DNA from: a virus
IMG/VR virus record: IMGVR_UViG_3300042914_002334
Coordinates: 62,001 to 126,000 of that record
Direction: 5' to 3' (one strand)
Length of the DNA stretch: 64,000 bases
Shown here piece by piece: positions 15,397-22,639 of this stretch. The position numbers and the translations under genes were made by a program. Position 1 is the stretch's first letter. Each line of letters opens with the position of its first letter. A model generated the notes under the pieces. The model saw only the letters and a list, made by a program, of their open reading frames with translations, was not told the origin of the DNA and did no database searches.

Positions 15397-15419
15397 TTCC
15401 GTCTCCAACTAATAAAGAG

Positions 15420-15448
15420 AGTTTATCAAAACTCTTATTTATTGTCAA
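15420..15448 (-). promoter_or_regulatory. sigma70 promoter with embedded stop codon
   Basis: TTGACA (15443-15448), 17 bp, TAAACT (15420-15425). The TGA of 15445-15900 is inside the -35. Confidence 0.87.
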
Positions 15449-15900
15449 ACAGAAAAATCCTCCATCCCAGAAACCTTTAGACGAACCAGATGCCCTAACA
15501 TAAAGTTTTTTGACTCTAAACCTTTCATCACTGCAAGATATCTGTTTCTAAGTAATGCGACCTCGTTGCAAAGCATTTCAGTATCGATTACTTCCTTTTC
15601 TCCTTCGACATATCTATCAACATCACGACTTGATAAAGCTCGTTGATAATTCTCCAGATATTTTTTAAAGTAAGAACTTTTGACTTTCTTTAGTTCTAAA
15701 TTAAGAAAATTCAAAACCGCTTCTACGGTTTGAAGTTGACTAAACCTCAAGTCAGTTATTCCTGGAAGTGCGGCAATATTTTTTTCTATGTTTCCTTTGA
15801 TGCTTACTTCCTGCTGAGCCGCCACTAACTCATTATCGTAATAAGAAAGAAAATCTGGCAATAATGCCAGATTTTGAGTGACATTGTGATACCAACTCAT
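15445..15900 (-). CDS. Conserved T4-like helical protein downstream of uvsX
   Basis: 151 aa, almost entirely helical, starting MSWYHNVTQNLALLPDFLSY. A KKYLENYQRALSSRDVDRYV segment is followed by ALLRNRYLAVMKGLESKNF. I recall conserved homologues near uvsX in far-T4 phages. Size and position would suit a recombination mediator like UvsY (137 aa), but no direct UvsY match is visible. It is the last gene of the uvsX unit, 7 bases after 15908-16171. Confidence 0.72.
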   Translation of the reverse strand: MSWYHNVTQNLALLPDFLSYYDNELVAAQQEVSIKGNIEKNIAALPGITDLRFSQLQTVEAVLNFLNLELKKVKSSYFKKYLENYQRALSSRDVDRYVEGEKEVIDTEMLCNEVALLRNRYLAVMKGLESKNFMLGHLVRLKVSGMEDFSV

Positions 15901-15907
15901 TTAGATA

Positions 15908-16171
15908 TCATTCATCGTAATCTGATTCATAGTCAATATGATACGAATCATCGTCGTCAATTTCTTCCGAAGTATCTTCGACATAGAATTTAATGGCATC
16001 CAATACCTCGGCGTCACCATCAAATTCTTGTCTAATGTCATCTAAAGAATAATCATTATCCATAAGAATGATAACAAGATTGTCTGCGAGTTGCGCCTTA
16101 TCTTCTGGAAGAACATACTCGCTCATTAGATTCCATACATCCGCAATTGCGGTTAAGGTTGATTTACTCAT
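15908..16171 (-). CDS. Small acidic conserved protein of the uvsX unit
   Basis: 87 aa. The N-terminal helices (SKSTLTAIADVWNLMSEYVL) resemble a conserved small protein in cyanophage-type T4-like genomes. The C-terminus is extremely acidic (EEIDDDDSYHIDYESDYDE) and could mimic DNA or contact ssDNA-binding proteins. It overlaps the end of uvsX by 8 bases, so the two are co-expressed. Function unknown. Confidence 0.72.
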   Translation of the reverse strand: MSKSTLTAIADVWNLMSEYVLPEDKAQLADNLVIILMDNDYSLDDIRQEFDGDAEVLDAIKFYVEDTSEEIDDDDSYHIDYESDYDE

Positions 16172-17222
16172 CTGCTGTTTCCTCCATAGTTTCTGTAGTA
16201 GTCACTTTAGTTCCAAATTCACTCATTACCAAATCCATAATTCCATTCTCGTTTCTGTTCCACTCTTTTCTGAAATACTTATGAATTTCTCCATTGTTAT
16301 CAGTATAAGTGTAGCGATTGCCTTCTTTCTTGATCAATTGTCTCTTTTCAATTAGATCAAAAAATCCGCTGTAAGGATTCATTCCAGTTTCGTATGGAAT
16401 CTGAATCTGAATATCTTCGAACGGCTTAGCGTATCTGGTCTTCATAATTTTGCATCCAGCACGAATGCCCAATACATCAGTTACCTTGTTGCCGTCTTCG
16501 TCTTCCTTTAGTTTCAATTTCTTCATTGCAACTAAAATAGAACTGGCATATACGAAGCCTTGTCCGCCACTTACTACTGGGTCGGGATTATATGGGTCTT
16601 GAGATGCATAACTATGATTGGTGGCAACTAATCCAACATTATGATTACCAAACATATTGACGCAATTGGTAACCAGTGCCTTGAGAGCCTTTGCCTTTCG
16701 TCCCATATCTCCTTTAAGATCGCCTGCCTCAAACTGATTGAGTTCAGTAGGCGACATCAGCATGCCCAGCGAGTCAACAACGAACAGGACTTTGAAGCGA
16801 CTCTCTGCGGGCAATTCCTTATAGTCACTCATGAACTTTGAAATAGTTTTAGCTACATCGTCGATCATGGACATGTTAAGTTTTAGAATTTTGTCTTCAC
16901 TTGTGTCAACTCCTAACGCTTTGAGCCAGCTTTCGTCAAGCGCATTTTCGGAATCAATTAGAATAACAAAAATTCCTTGCGCTTGCGCGTTACGAACTAA
17001 ATTGCCACTACATATGTAGGACTTGCCGCTGCCGCTTTCTCCAGCAAACACAGTCACCTTACCCAGTGGCACACCCTTATTGAAGTCACCACTAATAAGA
17101 TAGTTGAGTGAGTAGTTGCCCGTGCTGACCCAATCAGTCGGGTCCGAGAAGCCAATGGACAGCCCATCAATTGACTTTGTTATTTCTTTACGGAACTTGG
17201 ATAGATCAAATGGTTTCGTCAT
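16164..17222 (-). CDS. uvsX: UvsX-like RecA-family recombinase
   Basis: 352 aa. RecA-fold core with Walker A GESGSGKS (~61-68), Walker B VLFVVDSLG, and an ATNHSYASQDPY region that includes loop-2-like GGQGFVYASS. The C-terminal tail is acidic. It catalyses strand exchange for recombination-dependent replication and repair, assisted by gp32 and a mediator. SD is AGGAAAT, 7 bases before the ATG. A homing-endonuclease fossil lies immediately upstream. Confidence 0.95.
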   Translation of the reverse strand: MTKPFDLSKFRKEITKSIDGLSIGFSDPTDWVSTGNYSLNYLISGDFNKGVPLGKVTVFAGESGSGKSYICSGNLVRNAQAQGIFVILIDSENALDESWLKALGVDTSEDKILKLNMSMIDDVAKTISKFMSDYKELPAESRFKVLFVVDSLGMLMSPTELNQFEAGDLKGDMGRKAKALKALVTNCVNMFGNHNVGLVATNHSYASQDPYNPDPVVSGGQGFVYASSILVAMKKLKLKEDEDGNKVTDVLGIRAGCKIMKTRYAKPFEDIQIQIPYETGMNPYSGFFDLIEKRQLIKKEGNRYTYTDNNGEIHKYFRKEWNRNENGIMDLVMSEFGTKVTTTETMEETADE

Positions 17223-17224
17223 AA

Positions 17225-17365
17225 TTATTTCCTAAAATAGCAATCTTGATATTTTTCATCTGTTGAATTTAATCTTTTTCTAATTGTTGGTTCACTGATA
17301 TTCATCGCTCGGGCAGCCTACATGATACCGTCAAAATCACCAAGTATGTAGGATCGAAGGGTTTT
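17225..17365 (-). pseudogene. Homing-endonuclease DNA-binding module fossil (IENR1/NUMOD-like)
   Basis: One minus-strand frame reads LGDFDGIM, an in-frame TAG, then AARAMNISEPTIRKRLNSTD and KYQDCYF before TAA at 17225-17227. The AARAxxISxPTIRKRL pattern is the helix-turn-helix repeat at the C-terminus of GIY-YIG and HNH phage homing endonucleases. No nuclease domain is present upstream, so this is the eroded tail of a lost element beside uvsX. Identification is by eye. Confidence 0.6.
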
Positions 17366-17372
17366 GTCATGT

Positions 17373-17612
17373 TTATTTTCCGTTTACTGCTTGCTTGTTA
17401 TTATACAAGCCAAAGAGTTGTTTGTCTAACAATTCCGGGCAACGATCTGCAAGTCTTTCAAATTCGTATTCCGAAGGATAGTGACGCAATACTCCTCGTG
17501 CTCGTTGTCTAACGATTCCAGGAACTCTTGGTGTTTTACCTGGGTCGCACAATTCTTCTAATAGTTTCTTGCCTTGTTTCAAGGCAAGAAACCTCTCGTC
17601 TGGTAGAGTCAT
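17373..17612 (-). CDS. BPSL0761-family-like small protein
   Basis: 79 aa. MTLPDERFLALKQGKKLLEE, then PGIVRQRARGVLRHYPSEYE matches my memory of the BPSL0761 family: a T-x-P-x-ER start, a leucine-rich helix, then VRxRARxxLRHYPS. That family is found in proteobacterial chromosomes, prophages and plasmids. SD AGGAGAAAA precedes the ATG. It sits between gp32 and the homing-endonuclease fossil. It may have come from a proteobacterial source; function unknown. Confidence 0.75.
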   Translation of the reverse strand: MTLPDERFLALKQGKKLLEELCDPGKTPRVPGIVRQRARGVLRHYPSEYEFERLADRCPELLDKQLFGLYNNKQAVNGK

Positions 17613-17633
17613 GTTTTTCTCCTAAAATAGATA

Positions 17634-17655
17634 GTAGAGGCATTTCTGCCTCTAC
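17634..17655. terminator. Intercistronic hairpin after gp32
   Basis: 9-bp perfect stem (17634-17642 with 17647-17655) with a GAAA tetraloop on the minus strand, just after the gp32 stop. No long T run follows, so it may be a partial terminator or a 3'-end stabiliser. Confidence 0.6.
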
Positions 17656-17662
17656 TTGTTCA

Positions 17663-18742
17663 TCACGCTGGTTTGTTTTGGCGAGAACGAATCATTGCAA
17701 GTAGGTCTTGCGTCTTGCTGCCTGAAGCAGGCTGCGATGTCGATGCAGAAACTTGACTGACTCGCATAGTTTCATACTCAGTAGTGTCCCAAGGCGGAGA
17801 ATCGTCCTCGACAGTTGATGCAGCCTTTTGAACTGTCTGAGTTGGGTTAGAAACCGGAACACTTACTTTCTTTACAGACTCATAAGAACCTTCTTCGCCC
17901 ACTACATCATCAGAAGATGATCCACCGGTTTGAAGTCCCCATGGCTTGTAGTATGCTGCCCACTTATCTGGGTCATACATGCGTCCGTCAACACTTGCCT
18001 CAAATAGGTCCTTGATGATCTTCAATTCGCTTTCGCTTGGTTCCTTTGGAAGGAAATCACGAAGATTGTAAAGACCGTGCAATTCAATCGCGGCGCGTTC
18101 CGCCTCTGTTAGTGCAGTAGGGCCCTTCATAAATGCCCAATCACTGGTAGACCAGTCGGCATAGCCACCTGGGTTCTTAGTGCGAATGACCTTAAAATCA
18201 AGACCTTGATTGAAGTCGCTTGGCATGACATTAAAGTCGGGGTCTAGCAAACTCTTCTTGATGTTCTTGAAGATTTGAGGAGTTACGATGAAGCGGCGAA
18301 TTGGATTCTCTGGGGTTTCGTCATCTTGAAGACCATTCTGACGAACGAAACCTTGAAGAATATAACTACGCTTCTTCCAATACTTGTTTGCAGTTTCTTC
18401 CAAGGACTTATCCTTATACCAAGTGCGAACTTCTGCAAGAAGTGGGCACTTTTTGGATTCTCCATACATTTCGATGCATGGAACTTGAACCACAACTTCC
18501 TTGTTTTCGTTTTGACCCTTGATGCCAGCGAATGGCAATTTGATCATTTGTCGTTCTGTCCAGAAGTAAACATTTTCTGAGTCTGCATCTGGAAGAAAAC
18601 GAAGCAAAGAACTCGATCCGTCTGTTAGGTTCCAGTGCGGAAAGATGGACTTGTCTCCACCGATTTTCTTAGATTGTTGTTGATTTTGTTGTGAACGATT
18701 TTCTTGTGCCTGTAGTTTGGCACGCAATGCGGCTAATGACAT
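17663..18742 (-). CDS. 32: gp32-like single-stranded DNA-binding protein
   Basis: 359 aa from the ATG at 18740-18742 (MSLAALRAKLQAQ, SD AAGGAGAT); the reading frame extends upstream but without initiation signals. The N-terminal basic/Gln segment serves cooperativity. The OB core starts near FPHWNLTDGSSSLLRFLPD and contains a CIEMYGESKKCP segment in the zinc-binding region. The C-terminus is long, with a flexible acidic linker (PPWDTTEYE). It coats ssDNA in replication and recombination. GC-richer than its neighbours, suiting high expression. The ~80-base leader carries a hairpin and both early and late promoters. Confidence 0.93.
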   Translation of the reverse strand: MSLAALRAKLQAQENRSQQNQQQSKKIGGDKSIFPHWNLTDGSSSLLRFLPDADSENVYFWTERQMIKLPFAGIKGQNENKEVVVQVPCIEMYGESKKCPLLAEVRTWYKDKSLEETANKYWKKRSYILQGFVRQNGLQDDETPENPIRRFIVTPQIFKNIKKSLLDPDFNVMPSDFNQGLDFKVIRTKNPGGYADWSTSDWAFMKGPTALTEAERAAIELHGLYNLRDFLPKEPSESELKIIKDLFEASVDGRMYDPDKWAAYYKPWGLQTGGSSSDDVVGEEGSYESVKKVSVPVSNPTQTVQKAASTVEDDSPPWDTTEYETMRVSQVSASTSQPASGSKTQDLLAMIRSRQNKPA

Positions 18743-18792
18743 TTTTAATCTCCTTCTAAATTGTAAAAAGTGTATTATAAACCAAGATATAA

Positions 18793-18822
18793 AGTGTAGT
18801 TGTCGGAGACAACACGACTTAT
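18793..18822 (-). promoter_or_regulatory. gp32 leader hairpin, candidate autoregulatory operator
   Basis: On the minus strand, GTTGTC-TCC-GACAAC forms a hairpin, with an outer GTG/CAC pairing possible. It is followed by ~40 AU-rich unstructured bases up to the SD. T4 gene 32 mRNA has a 5' pseudoknot plus an unstructured AU-rich operator bound by gp32; this layout is similar. Confidence 0.45.
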
Positions 18823-18828
18823 GATTCA

Positions 18829-18856
18829 AGTATAAGATACTTTCGTCATCTGTCAA
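18829..18856 (-). promoter_or_regulatory. sigma70 promoter of gp32
   Basis: TTGACA (18851-18856), 16 bp, TATACT (18829-18834). Confidence 0.82.
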
Positions 18857-18859
18857 TAG

Positions 18860-18867
18860 TATTTATC
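18860..18867 (-). promoter_or_regulatory. Late promoter octamer of gp32
   Basis: GATAAATA just upstream of the early -35, giving gp32 both early and late transcription. Confidence 0.55.
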
Positions 18868-18902
18868 ACTAATTTGGTAAAGTAGATAAAAATGTTCAAA
18901 AA

Positions 18903-20909
18903 TTATGTTTTGTGTCCCATCCACTTTTTTAATTTCTTAAGTTGGATGTCGTATTCCTCAGAGTCATCTGGCTCTGAAGTTTGTTGGTTGGCCTGACTTA
19001 ATGGACTAAGGCTTCCGCCCCCAAAGTAATCTGGATTATCTGCCTCGTTTAGTCCTCCAAGAACTCGATTCAAAATTGCTTTAATCTTTTTTGGTGCCTT
19101 GGCCAATGGATACAAGTCGCTGATAATATCTGTTCTGATGTCATCGTCAGCCGATGTATACATATTTCGTATTTTGCTGGCGCTATCAATAACTTGTCCT
19201 GCAATCTCAAAATCGATTTTTGGAACAATATAAATGTATCCGTGTTTGCTCATTGATTGATCGGAGTCATCTGAATATTGCTGAAAGTAGGAAGGACTTC
19301 CATCCTTTTTTGGAGCAAAATTAAATCTATCGCTGTCCTTTTCACTGACTGCAAATACCAATATAGTATTTTCTGGATCGTAGTTACTTGTAATCTCGTT
19401 TGCCTTATATGGACTCTTTACTTGCACAAATCGGTCTTTTGGAACACCGCTTTGATTGGCAAGAAATTTTTTATCATCAAAACCAAATGGTCGTTCAGTT
19501 TTAGTGTCAGTGGCCGCCACGAACACTTCTCCACTTGGAAATTTATGTGCTAGATGATCAAATACACTTGCGTGTCCTAAGTGAAATGGATGAAATCCAC
19601 CTGGGTAAATGACTAAAACTTTCTTATCGTCAATATTTTCTTTAAGAGTCGGTTGCGCTGATTGTGGTCGTTGTTTGGCTAATCTTGCTTGTGCGTTTTG
19701 TCTGCTAAAACCAAGACGATCTACTATTTTTATTCCGCCACTTACGAATCCTTCTTGACTAGCAGTCATTTCACCATCAGACGTAGTAGATCGTAAATAG
19801 CCCTGTAATGGACTTTGTTGTGCCGCTTTTTCTAGCGATGGAATCAAACTCATTTTGTATCTATAAACTTTTATCCAATTATCCCATATTTTGCTAATAA
19901 TGCTGCGATTTTTTTCGTAGTAGTCAATTAAGGCTTCATATTTTCTACGTGATATTGGAAGCTTTGGTTTTGCCAATTCCGAATCCAATCTCAATTTGTA
20001 AGCAGTATCAAATCCAGAATCTAGTGTTTTTAGATCAAGTTTCCCAACATTGATTAATCCATTTACGTAAGTAGTAAATCTGTTGGCAAAATTAGTAGCA
20101 GATTCGGGCGCGCCTGTAATAAACTTTTTAATCGCTGAGTCATCCGATATAGTTGATTCTGCGACAGATTTTAGTTGTTGATTTACGTTTATAGTTGGAG
20201 TCACTGGCATACGAACAGGCAACAGTGCTACGTTTCCACGACGACGTAATTTTCCTAATCCTGATAGCCAAGTGATATTACTTTCTGTGGTTGCCGCATT
20301 TGGTGGCAAGTATCTATGTATAGCTATTCCAGCAATTTTATCACGTAAATATTCTCCAAGATCGCTATCAACCGGAACACGATACATTAGTCCTTCTGGG
20401 TTAGCTTGAAACTGATAAACCCGATTTGAATTTATATTTTGTACGGTCAGTGGCTTGCTAGGATAGAATATTAAGTCTCCCATATACCAACCAGTATTAC
20501 CACTATAAGAGGCTTCCAATGATTTCCAAAGTGATGCGACTGTTCTAGACAAATCTGTTCTTGCCTTTTCTCCACGAGCCGCTTCTCGTTGTGCGAATTC
20601 TTCTGGGCTATAAACGGCACGATTTTCGCGATTGGAGCTATTAAACATATGCTTGTCTAGTATAGCAAATCTTCCATCTGACCCACTACCGAATACTAGT
20701 GCTGGCCATCCATCTATTTTTATAGTTACCGCTTGTGGACGCTCTATAGTCGCATTTAGTCCAGCTATTGCTTGAGATAGCGGAGTATATACTTGACCTT
20801 TCCCAGCTTCTAGTCCGCCCCAGATCACCATGTCTTCTGGGTGATCCATATGTCCAGCGGCCTCTAATAGAAGCGTTTTATTTTCTAATATAAGTTCTCT
20901 GGACAACAT
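18903..20909 (-). CDS. Fusion of KxDG nucleotidyltransferase-like and HxGH adenylyltransferase-like domains; probable internal protein
   Basis: 668 aa. The N-terminus MLSRELILEN has an LxE protease site and resembles capsid-targeting peptides. Domain 1 (~25-250) has TIKIDGWPALVFG with K64-x-D-G, the motif-I signature of ligase/capping nucleotidyltransferases, and resembles the DUF6267-type phage proteins I recall. The middle (~250-420) is helical. Domain 2 (~428-600) is a Rossmann nucleotidylyltransferase with GGFHPFHLGH (HxGH at 443-446) and an ISSTxxR-like SASKIRNMY. The C-terminal ~60 residues are a flexible tail. It could adenylylate NMN, phosphopantetheine or RNA ends. Substrate unknown. 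Confidence 0.75.
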   Translation of the reverse strand: MLSRELILENKTLLLEAAGHMDHPEDMVIWGGLEAGKGQVYTPLSQAIAGLNATIERPQAVTIKIDGWPALVFGSGSDGRFAILDKHMFNSSNRENRAVYSPEEFAQREAARGEKARTDLSRTVASLWKSLEASYSGNTGWYMGDLIFYPSKPLTVQNINSNRVYQFQANPEGLMYRVPVDSDLGEYLRDKIAGIAIHRYLPPNAATTESNITWLSGLGKLRRRGNVALLPVRMPVTPTINVNQQLKSVAESTISDDSAIKKFITGAPESATNFANRFTTYVNGLINVGKLDLKTLDSGFDTAYKLRLDSELAKPKLPISRRKYEALIDYYEKNRSIISKIWDNWIKVYRYKMSLIPSLEKAAQQSPLQGYLRSTTSDGEMTASQEGFVSGGIKIVDRLGFSRQNAQARLAKQRPQSAQPTLKENIDDKKVLVIYPGGFHPFHLGHASVFDHLAHKFPSGEVFVAATDTKTERPFGFDDKKFLANQSGVPKDRFVQVKSPYKANEITSNYDPENTILVFAVSEKDSDRFNFAPKKDGSPSYFQQYSDDSDQSMSKHGYIYIVPKIDFEIAGQVIDSASKIRNMYTSADDDIRTDIISDLYPLAKAPKKIKAILNRVLGGLNEADNPDYFGGGSLSPLSQANQQTSEPDDSEEYDIQLKKLKKWMGHKT

Positions 20910-20910
20910 A

Positions 20911-22638
20911 TTATTTAATCCACTTTGCTACCTGTTCTCCAACAATCGTGTCTACCATTTTATCAATTGATTCTCTAAAAAGATCGATAGGGGGTAGTGT
21001 CGATGGCTCATCCGGTTCTAAATGCAACTTTCGAAATTCACGATTAGGTGCGCCACGAGTGTTTAATGGTTCTGGGTTTTTATCACCTTTAGATTTGTCC
21101 AAAAATGCTAAAGTGTTAAGAAGTCTATTTAATTCTAATATTGTGTGTTTAAGAATTATTTTAGAAAACGATCTGTCAGTAGTCAACTCATTTAAACTTT
21201 TAACGCTGTGATTCGACGATAATCGAACTAATAAATGCAACATAATCGCCTCGGTCGTGTCTGCCAACCGAGTATATTTTTTATCACTTTTTATTTTAAC
21301 TAAATCATTTTCCAAGAATCGTAGCACATTAGTGAACAGACGTATAATTGCATCTGCATGCTTATTTTCGTCTTCGTCCGTAGAATCAAGAAGAGAGTTT
21401 AGAGTTAGTACACTCTTGATGTATCGTTCTACAGAGGCTCTGGGAAGCCCAGTTGTGCTCCAAATTTCGTATGGATCAGCCATCTCATTTAACTGATATT
21501 TTTTGTTTTCTTTAAGTTCACTCATTTCTGGCTCTTTTTCAGTTTGAATTTTGCCTGCACCAAATCGTTTTAAGATATTGCGTGCTTTATACTCTGCATC
21601 TTGTTCTTGATCGGGAGTAAAACTAGGCTTAACGTATGGTTCATCTTTTTTTGTTTTCATAGACGAAATTATTGAGATTTTGTCGTTCAGCGCATCAAGT
21701 TTATTGGAAACTGTATCAAAATTTACAGTGGTCGAGTTGACGAAATCGGGAAATTCTTCGTCAGTTACACTCAGAATTTTTGGCAAATCTTTGTTTAAAA
21801 AGTTTTTAATCAAAGTGCTTGCTTGTTTACTTCTCTTACCAACCGCTTTGCGATATTTTTGTGTTCTGTCAGAAGATATTGCCTGTTTAACTTTATCTTC
21901 TATTTCTTTTCCTATTTCTTTTTCTCGTTGCTCTAACTCTTGTTGTTTCTTTTCTATCTGAGCAATTTTTCCACTCACATCTGCTTTTTGTGTTTCTATG
22001 TCTTTTTGCTGTGATGTTACTTTTGCAGCAACATCGCCGAGTTGTTTTAACTTTTCTTTTTCTAATGATTGTTCACCAGACATTGTTTTAATCTGACTTA
22101 CGAGATTAGTAAACTCTTGTGGGTTTATTTTTTCGATATTTTTCTTAGCGTATTCCAAATCTTGCTTTAATTGATTATATTGCTCATCGTTCATTCCTGG
22201 CTTATTTTTTAACTCTTCTACCTGAGCCAGTGCTTTTTCTACCTCTGTTGCATTTACTTTTCTTTGCTCAACGTCAGTTGATATTTTTCCACTTAGAGTT
22301 TTTAATCTGTTTATTTCAGCGTCAGATTGCTCTCCTGATTGAGCAACCGTTTCTAACTCTTGCTGCATTTTTGTTAGATTAGAGGTTAGTTTCGCGTTTT
22401 CTCTTCGCTGAGCGTTTATAACGGCGTTTTGCTCTAAATCTCTCGTGTCAAACTGCTTTAACTTATCGTCCAGATATAATCCAAGAGCCTGATCTTTTGT
22501 TAGTTCTGGATATGATCTTGTGGCCTGATAAACGATATCACGATCACGAGAAATAGACTTTTCTATTCCAGTTTTTGGATTTACAGCAGCCTCGTATATG
22601 TCATTTGCCCAACTTTCAAAATCTCTAAGTTGTTTCAT
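20911..22638 (-). CDS. Long coiled-coil protein, possible internal protein
   Basis: 575 aa. The N-terminus MKQLRDFESWANDIYEAAVN has an IxE cleavage-like site. Residues ~60-260 form a long coiled coil (NAQRRENAKLTSNLTKMQQE, EKKQQELEQREKEIGKEIED). The C-terminal half is helical, with ATGLPRASVERYIKSVLTL and a Pro-rich end. It starts one base after the gene above ends and belongs to a run of genes with targeting-like N-termini between gp17 and gp32. An ejected or core-associated role is inferred. Confidence 0.7.
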   Translation of the reverse strand: MKQLRDFESWANDIYEAAVNPKTGIEKSISRDRDIVYQATRSYPELTKDQALGLYLDDKLKQFDTRDLEQNAVINAQRRENAKLTSNLTKMQQELETVAQSGEQSDAEINRLKTLSGKISTDVEQRKVNATEVEKALAQVEELKNKPGMNDEQYNQLKQDLEYAKKNIEKINPQEFTNLVSQIKTMSGEQSLEKEKLKQLGDVAAKVTSQQKDIETQKADVSGKIAQIEKKQQELEQREKEIGKEIEDKVKQAISSDRTQKYRKAVGKRSKQASTLIKNFLNKDLPKILSVTDEEFPDFVNSTTVNFDTVSNKLDALNDKISIISSMKTKKDEPYVKPSFTPDQEQDAEYKARNILKRFGAGKIQTEKEPEMSELKENKKYQLNEMADPYEIWSTTGLPRASVERYIKSVLTLNSLLDSTDEDENKHADAIIRLFTNVLRFLENDLVKIKSDKKYTRLADTTEAIMLHLLVRLSSNHSVKSLNELTTDRSFSKIILKHTILELNRLLNTLAFLDKSKGDKNPEPLNTRGAPNREFRKLHLEPDEPSTLPPIDLFRESIDKMVDTIVGEQVAKWIK

Positions 22639-22639
22639 T

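Noticed and set aside
18743-18856. N-terminal extension of gp32
   Set aside because: It covers the promoter and leader. The extra residues are hydrophobic and unlike gp32, while the ATG at 18742 has a perfect SD.
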